Assembly (NCBI GenBank): GCA_021845645.1
Contig: JAJZVM010000007.1
Span: 62,001-126,000 of the forward strand
DNA from: Bacillota bacterium
GTDB taxonomy: Bacteria; Bacillota_E; JAJZYS01; JAJYTV01
Length of the DNA: 64,000 nucleotides
Direction of reading: 5' to 3'
Below the pieces are notes generated by a model. The model was not told where the DNA came from, made no database searches, and saw only the letters and a list, made by a program, of their open reading frames with translations. Positions 56,118 to 63,386 of this stretch are shown here, piece by piece. Within the stretch, counting starts at the first letter, position 1, and every line of letters begins with the position of its first letter. Position numbers and translations under genes: made by a program.

Positions 56118-57047
56118 ATGAGTCTCGGCACGATGTCGGCACGCAAGCTGCGAGGCTGCCTCGAGGTCCCGGGCACCGAGGTCGAGATCCCCTACACGGA
56201 TGTGCGCGGTGCGGCGGACGGGCCGACGCTGCTGCTCACAGGCGGCGTCCACGGCGGGGAATACCCCGGCATCGCGGCGGCGATCGAGATCGCGTCACGG
56301 CTGGATCCCCAGGAACTCAAGGGCCGCGTCCTCGTGCTGCACCTCACGAACCCGCCGGCCTTCTGGGGCAAGAGCCAGTACTGGAACCCGCTCGACGGCA
56401 AGAACCTGAACCGCTGCTTTCCCGGCGATCCGCAGGGCAGCGCCTCGGAGCGCATGGCCGCCCGCGTGATCCAGGAGCTCCGGCGGGCGGACTACTGGAT
56501 CGACATGCACGGCGGCGACATCCACGAGGAACTCGTGCCGTTCACGATCTTCTCCGATCATGGCAGCGATGCGGTGCGCGCCACGGCCGAGGCCATGGCC
56601 AGGGCCTACGGCATCCCGCGCCTCATCCGCTCCGCAAACGTCGCCGGCGGCAGCTACGCCGCGGCGGCGGAACTCGGCGTGCCGGCGATCCTGCCCGAGG
56701 CGGGCCAGGTCGGGCAGCTCGATCCCGTGGCGCAGGCCATCCATGTGCAGGGCGTGTTCGACGTGCTGCACCTCCTCGGGCTGCTCCAAGGCGCCCCGGC
56801 GCCGCACGCGGCGCCGCAGGTGTACACGCGCTTCGTCTGGAGCCGTGCGTCGCAGCGCGGCTTCTGGCGGGCCAGGATGCATCCTGGCGACCGTGCGGCC
56901 AAGGGAGACCTCGCAGGACTGCTGCATGACGCCTATGGCGATCTCCTGGAAGAGGTACGGGCGCCGGAAGAGGGTGAAGTGCTGTTCGCCGCGAGTTCCT
57001 TCGCGATCGGCCAGGACGACCCGCTGTTCGCCGTCGCGGCTCCGTGA
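56118..57047 (+). CDS. M14-family AstE/AspA-type deacylase
   Basis: This 309-aa zinc enzyme has GGVHGGEYPGIAAA (His and Glu ligands), KNLNRCFPGDPQGSASERMA (substrate carboxylate Arg) and DYWIDMHGGDIHE (third ligand). The catalytic Glu is in PAILPEAGQVGQ, and a C-terminal biotinyl-like beta domain follows (VRAPEEGEVLFAASSFAIGQ). The subgroup includes succinylglutamate desuccinylase, aspartoacylase and related N-acyl amino acid or carboxypeptidase enzymes. ATG 56118 is nine bases after GGGAGGT. Confidence 0.87.
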   Translation: MSLGTMSARKLRGCLEVPGTEVEIPYTDVRGAADGPTLLLTGGVHGGEYPGIAAAIEIASRLDPQELKGRVLVLHLTNPPAFWGKSQYWNPLDGKNLNRCFPGDPQGSASERMAARVIQELRRADYWIDMHGGDIHEELVPFTIFSDHGSDAVRATAEAMARAYGIPRLIRSANVAGGSYAAAAELGVPAILPEAGQVGQLDPVAQAIHVQGVFDVLHLLGLLQGAPAPHAAPQVYTRFVWSRASQRGFWRARMHPGDRAAKGDLAGLLHDAYGDLLEEVRAPEEGEVLFAASSFAIGQDDPLFAVAAP

Positions 57048-57084
57048 GACCCCTGGGCAGCGTCGCCGGGGAGGGGGAGCGCCG

Positions 57085-57726
57085 ATGATCCAGACCGTCG
57101 TGGACCAGATCCGCGCCGAGCTCCGCCGCCGCGTGCTGATGGGCAGCTGGAGCCTCGGCGAGCGGCTGTACGAGGAGGAGATCGCGCAGGGACTCGGCGT
57201 CAGCCGCAGCGCCGTGCGCGAGGCGGTGCGCCTTCTGGAGCAGGAGGGGCTGCTGGTGCGGGCTGCGCACCGCGGCCTCTTCGTCGCGAGCCCATCGGGC
57301 CGGGACACCCTGGAGGTGGCGCAGCTCCGGGCAGTGCTCGAGGCGAGCGCCGTGCGCTTCGGCGCACCGCCCGATCTCGGCACGCTGCAGGAGCTCGAGC
57401 GCATCTGCCGCCGCTTCGATCAGATCCGCGACTCGGATCACCTCGAGGCGGTCAACCTGGACCGGACGTTTCACGGCCTGATCGCGGCGCACGCGCAGAA
57501 CGCCCTGCTGCTGCGCAAGTATCACGAGCTTGACGGGCACATCGCGATCTTCTTCCACTGGGTCACGGCGCACGTGCCCGGGCGCCTCGACGACATCGGC
57601 CAGCGCCACCGCCAGCTGCTTGCGGCCTATGCCGTGGACGATCCGGATACGTTCGCCAGCTGCGTCACGCAGCACTACGAGGAGGCGGCGGCAGAACTGG
57701 CGCGCCACCTGCCCGACGCCGGGTAG
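57085..57726 (+). CDS. GntR-family regulator, FadR/FCD subgroup, second copy
   Basis: This 213-aa regulator has a winged helix (IRAELRRRVLMGSWSLGERL, EEEIAQGLGVSRSAVREAVR, LEQEGLLVRAAHRGLFVA). The FCD-like domain (RAVLEASAVRFGAPPDLGTL, NLDRTFHGLIAAHAQNALLL) and C-terminal QHYEEAAAELARHL follow. It is the last gene of the second peptide operon and probably controls it. GAGGGGGAG precedes ATG 57085. Its last codons form the left arm of a 20-bp hairpin. Confidence 0.88.
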   Translation: MIQTVVDQIRAELRRRVLMGSWSLGERLYEEEIAQGLGVSRSAVREAVRLLEQEGLLVRAAHRGLFVASPSGRDTLEVAQLRAVLEASAVRFGAPPDLGTLQELERICRRFDQIRDSDHLEAVNLDRTFHGLIAAHAQNALLLRKYHELDGHIAIFFHWVTAHVPGRLDDIGQRHRQLLAAYAVDDPDTFASCVTQHYEEAAAELARHLPDAG

Positions 57727-57744
57727 GTGGCGCGCCAGTTCTGC
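57691..57744. terminator. 20-bp hairpin overlapping the gntR 3' end
   Basis: 57691-57710 and 57725-57744 are perfect reverse complements (20 bp) around a 14-nt loop. The left arm lies in the last codons of gntR, the stop is at the start of the right arm, and the creatininase gene on the other strand ends at 57748. It is a natural bidirectional terminator for these convergent genes and the longest perfect palindrome noticed in the window. Confidence 0.7.
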
Positions 57745-57747
57745 TGG

Positions 57748-58452
57748 TCAGTCCTCCCAGGGTCCCTCGATGGCGGCTCGCGTCTCGGCTACGCCATCGG
57801 CCCAGATCGCGAGCATCTCCTCGTCCGGGCGCTGGTAGCGGCCGCCGTAGTTGCCGTCGACCAGGTAGGCCCGCACCTCGCGGGGGGTGAGGAGTCCGAG
57901 CCGCACGGGGTCGGTCATCGGCTTCTCGCCGTCCGGCATCGCGACGTCGCCGAGGCGGGTCCAGGGGAAGTTCTCCATCCAGGAAGCATGGGAAAAGTGC
58001 GGGTCGAACGAGCGCACCTTGGCGATCGTGCGCGGTGCGTTCCACCAGTTGTGCAGGCGGACGCGGGAGTCCGGGTGGTCGGCCACCCACTCGCCCGACA
58101 GGGAGCCAGCGCTCTGGTTGCCGCCATGCCCGTTGACGAGCAGGATGCGTCGGAAGCCTGAGGCGTGCAGGGCGTCCAGGAGGTCGCGGACCACGTGCAG
58201 GTAGGTGTCGACGCGCAGGCTGAGGCTGCCGGGGAAGTCCCGGAAGTATGGCGTCACGCCGTACGACTGCGCCGGGAAGACGGGCACGCCGAGGGGCTCG
58301 GCAGCCTCCACGGCCACGCGCTCGGCGAGGATCGCGTCGACGCCCAGGCTGAGATAGCCGTGCTGCTCGATGGAACCGAGCGGCAGCACCGCACGGTCGT
58401 CGCGGCGAAGGTATTCCTCGACCTGCATCCAGTTCATGTCGACGATGCGCAC
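57748..58452 (-). CDS. Creatininase-family amidohydrolase
   Basis: This 234-aa metal-dependent amidohydrolase of the creatininase/MftE family has the metal motif VLPLGSIEQHGYLSLGVDA (Glu, His, Asp) and LLVNGHGGNQSAGS. The later DGNYGGRYQRPDEEMLAI segment contributes the remaining ligands region. Family members open creatinine or cleave peptide-like or formamide bonds, as in mycofactocin and riboflavin-like precursors. No mycofactocin genes are here, so small cyclic or N-substituted peptide amides are plausible substrates. GTG 58452 follows AGGAGGAG. Confidence 0.87.
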   Translation of the reverse strand: MRIVDMNWMQVEEYLRRDDRAVLPLGSIEQHGYLSLGVDAILAERVAVEAAEPLGVPVFPAQSYGVTPYFRDFPGSLSLRVDTYLHVVRDLLDALHASGFRRILLVNGHGGNQSAGSLSGEWVADHPDSRVRLHNWWNAPRTIAKVRSFDPHFSHASWMENFPWTRLGDVAMPDGEKPMTDPVRLGLLTPREVRAYLVDGNYGGRYQRPDEEMLAIWADGVAETRAAIEGPWED

Positions 58453-58489
58453 AGGTACTCCTCCTCACGGGTGGTCGGGATGGAACCTG

Positions 58490-59119
58490 TCAGGGCGATG
58501 GCGGCCGCCTTCGGGCGAGTGCGTCCTCGAGCCAGGCGAGATCCTCTCCGGCGACGATCGCCTGGCGCTGCGCCAAGTTGGCCTTGAGCACCTCCGGGAT
58601 CTTGGCAAGGACGGCTTCGGCATCGCCGCGCGGCACCAGCACGATCCCGTCCTCGTCGGCCAGGAGGAGATCCCCGGGCGTGACCGTCACGCCGAGGAGA
58701 TCCACAGGCTCGTCGAGGGCGACATAGTCCTGGCGCCGAGGCTTCTTCGGCTGTGTGCCGCGTGCGAAGACCGGCAGAGAAAGAGCCTCGCGGTCGCGGA
58801 CGTAGCCGTCGACGATGAAGCCGGCGGCGCCGCGCACCGCCGCCCGCAGCGAGAGCAGCTCCCCCGTGAGAGCCGCCCCGTCGCCACCGCCGACGGCGAC
58901 GAGGACGTCGCCAGGGTTCGCCTGCACCGCCAAGGCCTGCAGGCCGAGGTTGTCGCCCGGGGCGAGGTGCACGGTGCGGGCGAGACCGCACAGGCGTCCC
59001 GAGCCGCCGATGGCAACGAGCCCGGGTGGCAGCGGCACGCCGCCGGCGTCGCCGACGTCCGAGGACGCGATGTCGGAAAACGCCTGCCTGAGAGACTCGG
59101 CATCCCGGGCCTTGCCCAC
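58490..59119 (-). CDS. RraA / HMG-aldolase-family protein
   Basis: This 209-aa RraA-fold protein includes 4-hydroxy-4-methyl-2-oxoglutarate aldolase/oxaloacetate decarboxylase relatives. The signature GDVLVAVGGGDGAALTGELL, then GFIVDGYVRDREAL (Arg and Asp for substrate and metal) and GDLLLADEDGIVLVPRG are present. In a catabolic locus a class II 2-oxo-4-hydroxyacid aldolase is more likely than the RNase E regulator role. 4-Hydroxy-2-oxoglutarate is an intermediate of aerobic hydroxyproline catabolism, so an aldolase of this type is suggestive. GTG 59119 follows AAGGAGG. Confidence 0.82.
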   Translation of the reverse strand: MGKARDAESLRQAFSDIASSDVGDAGGVPLPPGLVAIGGSGRLCGLARTVHLAPGDNLGLQALAVQANPGDVLVAVGGGDGAALTGELLSLRAAVRGAAGFIVDGYVRDREALSLPVFARGTQPKKPRRQDYVALDEPVDLLGVTVTPGDLLLADEDGIVLVPRGDAEAVLAKIPEVLKANLAQRQAIVAGEDLAWLEDALARRRPPSP

Positions 59120-59269
59120 CAGTACCGCCTCCTTGCCTTATGGTTACGTATTTCGAAACTTCGACAAAACAACCTGCGTCGGCACGGCGGATTTTTCAGG
59201 TTGGTGCCATGCGTCCAGGTTCTGCTAGAGTGTCCTGGGGGATCAGCCGATCAAGGAGGATCTTCAGTC

Positions 59270-60502
59270 ATGCCGAGCCACGAGGAGCTTCTCCGCTACG
59301 CCGATATCATCGTCCGGGTGGGTGCCAATGTGCAGCCCGGCCAACCGGTGACCGTCAGCGCGCCCCTCGATACCGCGCCCTTCGCCCGCATCCTCGCCGA
59401 GCGCCTTTACGAGGCCGGTGCGGGCATTGTGCGCATGAACTGGCAGGACCCGCTTTGCCAGCGCCTGACCCTGGAGAGGGCAGACGAGGCGAAGCTCGGC
59501 CAGGTGCCGACGTGGGAGGCACAGCGCCTGACCGAGGAGATCGACGAGAACTCCATCCGCATCTACGTCGACGCGGAGGACCCGGATCTGCTCAAGGGCG
59601 TCGATCCTGGCCGCGTCGCGCTCGCGCGCAAGGCGCGCGGCCAGGCCCTCAAGGCTGCGGACGACCGCATCATGGCCGACGAGGTGACGTGGGTCGTCTG
59701 CGCGAGTCCGTCGCCCGCCTGGGCGCGCAAGATGTTTCCCGAGATCGCGGATGCGGATGAGGCCGTAGAGGCGCTCTGGGAGACCCTCCTGCGCGTCATG
59801 CGGACCCAGGGCGACGACGCGGTCGCCGCTTGGCGCGCACACTTCGACGACCTCGAGCGCCGCGCGGAATTCCTGAACACCCGGCACTTCCGCCGTCTGC
59901 ACTACCGTGCGCCCGGCACCGACCTGCACCTCGAACTGCCGCCGCTCCACGTCTGGAGCGCGGCGCGCGCCAAGAACGCCCGGGGCGCGGCCTTCGCCGC
60001 CAACCTGCCGACGGAGGAGGTCTACACGCTGCCGGCGCGCGGTGGCGCACAGGGCACGGTGCGGGCGACGATGCCGCTCGTCTACAACGGTGTCGTGATC
60101 GAGGGCATCGAGATCAGGTTCGAGGCCGGGCGCATCGTCGACTTCCGCAGCCGCACGGGCTTCGAGACCCTGAAGCAGCTGATCGAGACGGACGAGGGCT
60201 CGCACCACCTCGGCGAGGTGGCGCTCGTTCCCGTGACGTCGCCGATCGCCGAGGAGGGCCGGCTCTTCTACAGCACGCTCTTCGACGAGAACGCGTCCTG
60301 CCACCTGGCCGTGGGCCATGCCTATCCGACGTGCCTCAAGGGCGGCCGCGACATGTCCGGGGAGGAACTCGCGCAGGCGGGCCTCAACGACAGCATCACC
60401 CATGTCGACTTCATGATCGGGTCCAAGGAGCTCGACATTGACGGCGAGACCGAGGCGGGCGAGATGGTGCCGGTCATGCGCAAAGGACTCTGGGCGTTCT
60501 GA
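59270..60502 (+). CDS. M29-family aminopeptidase (AmpS/aminopeptidase T-like)
   Basis: This 410-aa metallo-aminopeptidase has the M29 N-domain (LLRYADIIVRVGANVQPGQP, RILAERLYEAGAGIVRMNWQ) and catalytic region: NLPTEEVYTLPARGGAQGTV, GEVALVPVTSPIAEEGRLFY, STLFDENASCHLAVGHAYPT and DFMIGSKELDIDG, supplying Glu, His, Tyr and Asp ligands. The length is typical. It removes N-terminal residues from imported peptides. ATG 59270 follows AAGGAGG; long in-frame extensions overlap the opposite RraA gene. Confidence 0.93.
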   Translation: MPSHEELLRYADIIVRVGANVQPGQPVTVSAPLDTAPFARILAERLYEAGAGIVRMNWQDPLCQRLTLERADEAKLGQVPTWEAQRLTEEIDENSIRIYVDAEDPDLLKGVDPGRVALARKARGQALKAADDRIMADEVTWVVCASPSPAWARKMFPEIADADEAVEALWETLLRVMRTQGDDAVAAWRAHFDDLERRAEFLNTRHFRRLHYRAPGTDLHLELPPLHVWSAARAKNARGAAFAANLPTEEVYTLPARGGAQGTVRATMPLVYNGVVIEGIEIRFEAGRIVDFRSRTGFETLKQLIETDEGSHHLGEVALVPVTSPIAEEGRLFYSTLFDENASCHLAVGHAYPTCLKGGRDMSGEELAQAGLNDSITHVDFMIGSKELDIDGETEAGEMVPVMRKGLWAF

Positions 60503-60515
60503 AGTGGGGCATTTG

Positions 60516-60549
60516 GTGAGGGGCCAGGCCGGAAGGCGACGCCCCTCAC
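60516..60549 (+). terminator. Hairpin after the M29 gene
   Basis: GTGAGGGGC (60516-60524) and GCCCCTCAC (60541-60549) form a perfect 9-bp stem with a 16-nt loop, 14 bp after the stop. No T-run. Confidence 0.5.
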
Positions 60550-60641
60550 GTGGCGTATCCCAGCCGTGCGCCACCCGCCTCTCGGCGACGGTTGCGAGGT
60601 AGATGGCTACCTGACATTGTGGGCGCAGGAGGCGGGCTGAG

Positions 60642-60809
60642 ATGCCGAACCAGTACCGGAAGGGAACGGTGGAAATCACCCTCCGCGTCCCGGAATCGCT
60701 GAGGGACGAGATCAAGCGCCAGGCCGAAGCGCGCGCAACCTCGGTCAACCGGTTCATTCGCGATGCTGTGGACGAGTCTCTTGCCACGCGCCTGCGCCAG
60801 AGGGTGTAA
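60642..60809 (+). CDS. Small ribbon-helix-helix protein, possible orphan antitoxin
   Basis: The 55-aa frame from ATG 60642 to TAA 60807-60809 has an Arc/CopG-type ribbon-helix-helix layout: a beta strand (TVEITLRVPESL), helix (RDEIKRQAEARA), the turn TSVNRF, and a second helix (IRDAVDESLATRLRQR). AGGAGG lies about nine bases upstream. Such proteins are often antitoxins or small repressors. No toxin-like frame was found on either side, so it may be an orphan, or the toxin may have been lost in the degenerate region downstream. Confidence 0.72.
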   Translation: MPNQYRKGTVEITLRVPESLRDEIKRQAEARATSVNRFIRDAVDESLATRLRQRV

Positions 60810-61109
60810 AACTTCCGCGGATTGCCAGCAACTGGCCGAGGCCGTGGTGCGCGGCGTACCGCCAGAGGATGCGACGTAGCGCCGACTCTTCCCCGACACC
60901 CGAGGAACGTGTGGCCGTGCGCCATCGCCGGGTGAACCGGCCAGCGGACGGACGAGCGATTCGGCGTGGACCCGCCGTCTGAGCAGCAGCAGATGCATCG
61001 GGCGTCACGGCATGGCGGCGCAGGTGTTCCGCTTGCGACGAACGTTGGACGGCTCTCCTGCCGGACCCGCACCCGTGCACGCCGCATCATCGCCGGGGAC
61101 GTGGAAGCC
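60810..61109. other. Non-coding or eroded stretch
   Basis: About 300 bp between the ribbon-helix-helix gene and the frameshifted gene. No frame has recognisable protein character and no clear regulatory element was seen. Confidence 0.4.
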
Positions 61110-61919
61110 ATGCGCCGCATCAGCCTTCTTCTCGGATGCCTCGCCCTGCTCGCCGCGGCCTTCGCCGTCGACCGGGCGGGCAGCCTCGGCCCCATTCCTT
61201 CGCCCCTGGCCGCCGGCTCCCAGTCGGCCGGCGAGGTCCAGGTCCCACCGCCCCAGGGCGCACGGGCAAGCGCAAACGTGCTGGCGCCGTTTGAGACGAT
61301 CGGCTCGCCTTACCTGCGGACGACGGTGGGGACCTACCGCGTCCCTCTGACGCCTTTGGCCCTCTACGCCTACTACCAGCCCCTGCTGCAGCACCTCGGC
61401 TCCGATCCTCGGGCGTAGGGCAGACCTGCGGGCGGATGGGCTACTGCACCTACGGCTGGGCGTTCGCGCGGGGCACGGACATGTCCGACACGGTCGTGCT
61501 GACGGTGGCGCCCAAGACAGAGGGGAGCCTCTACTCCGTCGCCCTCGAGCTCATCATGGCCCCGCCGCGTCCCACGGGCAGCTTCGTGCCTGCGGCTGCC
61601 ACGCAGGTGACTGTGCGCACGGGCGACGTTCTCGAGCGCGTGGCGAAATGCGACCTTCACAGCGCCTGCGGTGATCGGGCGCCTGCGTAGGATCGTCAAT
61701 GGCCTGCCTGTCGACATAGGCGGGCGGCTTGGCTGCGCGGCAGACGTCGGCGCCTCCGCCATGGTCACGTTCACCGCGAGCATCGGCAGCTGGAGCTACC
61801 TCGAAAACCCCGCCTGCGTCACCGTGGCCAGGCCCGACGGCGCGCATCTCGCGGACCTCACCTGGGACTTGTGGCGGGCGGCGGCGCAGCTGACCCATGT
61901 GCGCGTGCCATCGCCCTGA
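61110..61919 (+). pseudogene. Frameshifted secreted-protein gene
   Basis: Three adjacent segments look like one gene broken twice. From ATG 61110 a signal peptide (ISLLLGCLALLAAAFAV) leads to SPYLRTTVGTYRVPLTPLAL and a stop at 61416-61418. Coding character continues in another frame to about 61650 (MSDTVVLTVAPKTEGSLYSV, ALELIMAPPRPTGSF). It then returns to the first frame to 61919 (TFTAPAVIGRLRRIVNGLPV, GGRLGCAADVGASAMVTFTA). The family was not recognised. Sequencing error could cause the same pattern. Confidence 0.5.
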
Positions 61920-61940
61920 GGCCGGCCCGTGCGGCTGCGC

Positions 61941-61980
61941 AAAAAGGGGGGTCGGCCCCGCGGTGCGGGACCGGCCCCCC
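61941..61980 (-). terminator. Intrinsic terminator of the blue copper protein gene
   Basis: Read on the - strand, a G+C-rich stem (complement of 61971-61980 pairing with 61946-61955, one G-T pair, with an inner CCCGC/GCGGG helix) is followed by TTTTT (complement of 61941-61945). It starts 13 bp after the stop of the copper protein gene. This is the clearest rho-independent terminator in the window. Confidence 0.85.
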
Positions 61981-61993
61981 TGGCCGTTCCAGC

Positions 61994-62500
61994 CTACTGC
62001 GCCTTCTTGGCGCTCGCCGAGACGGTGAGGCGGATCCACATGCCTGCGGGCTCGTGACCCGGTACGGCGCAGACGATGTAGTAGGTGCCGGCGCGCGAGG
62101 CGCGGAACGCGAACTCCGCCCGCTTGCCCTGGCCGACGCCGGCGGTGGCGTCCTTCATGCCGGAGCCGGGGAACGCCGGCGTGACGCTTGTCTGGCTCTT
62201 GGTCACGACCGCGCTGTGCGGCATCGCCCCATGGTTCAGGAAGAGCACCGTGACCTCCCAGCCGGCCGGCACCGTGACGCCGCCCTTGCCCTTCGCGAGG
62301 CCGTTGAAGTTGAAGCCGCTGTTGGCGCCGTCGGCCTGGGCTTCGACGAACAGCGTCACTGTCTTCTTGGCGGGATTCTGCGCCTTGACGAGCGGCGGCG
62401 CGGCGTGGACACCGGCGGCCGAGGCCGCGGCTGGGCCGAGCATGGCCCCGAAGAGAAGCAGAGTCCCCGCCGCAAGGGCGGTGAGACGCGAACGCAGCAT
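61994..62500 (-). CDS. Sulfocyanin-like blue (type 1) copper protein
   Basis: This 168-aa exported cupredoxin has a signal peptide (LTALAAGTLLLFGAMLGPAA then ASAAG). The copper ligands are visible: H95 (MPHSAVV), C144 (YYIVCAVPGHEPAGMW), H149 and M154. The NFNGLAKGKGGVTVPAGWEV segment matches sulfocyanins, first known from aerobic archaea and found in some acidophilic or thermophilic bacteria. There they carry electrons to terminal oxidases. It lacks a lipobox. It implies aerobic respiration in an organism that also encodes an oxygen-sensitive glycyl radical enzyme. Confidence 0.8.
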   Translation of the reverse strand: MLRSRLTALAAGTLLLFGAMLGPAAASAAGVHAAPPLVKAQNPAKKTVTLFVEAQADGANSGFNFNGLAKGKGGVTVPAGWEVTVLFLNHGAMPHSAVVTKSQTSVTPAFPGSGMKDATAGVGQGKRAEFAFRASRAGTYYIVCAVPGHEPAGMWIRLTVSASAKKAQ

Positions 62501-62604
62501 TCTGGTTCCCCCTTCTGCCGAAAGGTAGCATAGCCATGGCAGAGGTCAAGGGGACACGACCTGTAGTGCCGGCCCGGATATGACGGGCAGTTGGCGGACA
62601 GGTA

Positions 62605-62745
62605 TCAGGCGTTGACGGTTCCATCCAGCTTGGCGAGGACGAACTGGGCGATCAGGTTGGCCGCGAGCGACGACGTCTGGTTGCGGTGGCGGTCATCGGA
62701 TTCACCTCGACGATGCTCACCGCACCTGCCCCGGGGCCACCGCCG
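62605..62745 (-). pseudogene. Arginase/agmatinase C-terminal remnant
   Basis: On the - strand the sequence reads VSIVEVNPM then, after a one-base shift near 62690-62700, DRHRNQTSSLAANLIAQFVL and AKLDGTVNA before TGA (complement of 62605-62607). The VEVNPxxDxxNxTxxLAxxLI pattern is the conserved C-terminal end of the arginase family. The rest of the gene is absent, so this is a truncated, frameshifted relic. Confidence 0.55.
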
Positions 62746-62935
62746 TTTGGTCGGGCTTGGATGGCCGAAATGTCTTCTTCATGAGTCTCTGCCTTCCCAG
62801 CAAACCCATGTGTACCTGATTTGGGACCGGTAAGGACTTATGGTGGCTTTCGGGTCAGGCTCCTAGTCGTATTCGCGCCCTGGTGGCAACATGTAGGCGG
62901 GAAACGATGTCCGAGGCGAACGGGAGGGTTCGGGC

Positions 62936-63232
62936 ATGCAGGTTCCAGTCGCTGAGGGAATCTATCGGGAAACACTTGCCCACGGGGCGTCGCTTATGGT
63001 GGTGCGCTTTACCTTCCGCAAGGGTGCGTCCGTCCCTCGCCACCGTCATCCCCACGAGCAGTCAAGTTACATCGTGCAAGGCTGCCTCCGCTATACGATC
63101 GAGGACAGAGAGGTCGTTCTGCGACCCGGAGACTCCCTTGTCGTGCCAGCAGACGCTGAGCATTCTGCCGTGGCACTGGAGGATACGGTCGACCTGAACA
63201 GCTTCACTCCATTGCGTACGGACTATCTGTAA
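62936..63232 (+). CDS. Small single-domain cupin
   Basis: This 98-aa protein is a conserved cupin barrel: motif 1 is VPRHRHPHEQSSYIVQGCLR (metal His, His, Glu or Gln) and motif 2 is LRPGDSLVVPADAEHSAVA (His). It is close to the small cupins that bind divalent metals and act as sensors or minor dioxygenases/isomerases. The exact function is unknown. It sits alone between an arginase relic and a transposase. Confidence 0.8.
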   Translation: MQVPVAEGIYRETLAHGASLMVVRFTFRKGASVPRHRHPHEQSSYIVQGCLRYTIEDREVVLRPGDSLVVPADAEHSAVALEDTVDLNSFTPLRTDYL

Positions 63233-63306
63233 GGCTGCGCCAAGCGGCTCTGCCGTCATGGCGGACCCTGTAGGAGCTGCGCTTCTCCGCCGACCTCCTC
63301 GGCATG

Positions 63307-63331
63307 AAAAAGGACCGCCAGTGCCCGGTCC
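63307..63331 (-). terminator. Terminator-like hairpin downstream of the transposase
   Basis: On the - strand GGACCG and CGGTCC (63312-63317 with 63326-63331) form a 6-bp stem followed by TTTTT (complement of 63307-63311), about 55 bp beyond the transposase stop. Confidence 0.5.
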
Positions 63332-63386
63332 AGGCATTTCGCATGTTGGGGACGCCATCTGGTGAGATTTCAGGCGGCCTTTCAGG

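Noticed and set aside
58490..59119. Calling RraA a ribonuclease E regulator
   Set aside because: The context is catabolic and the active-site Arg/Asp for 2-oxoacid aldolase chemistry are present.
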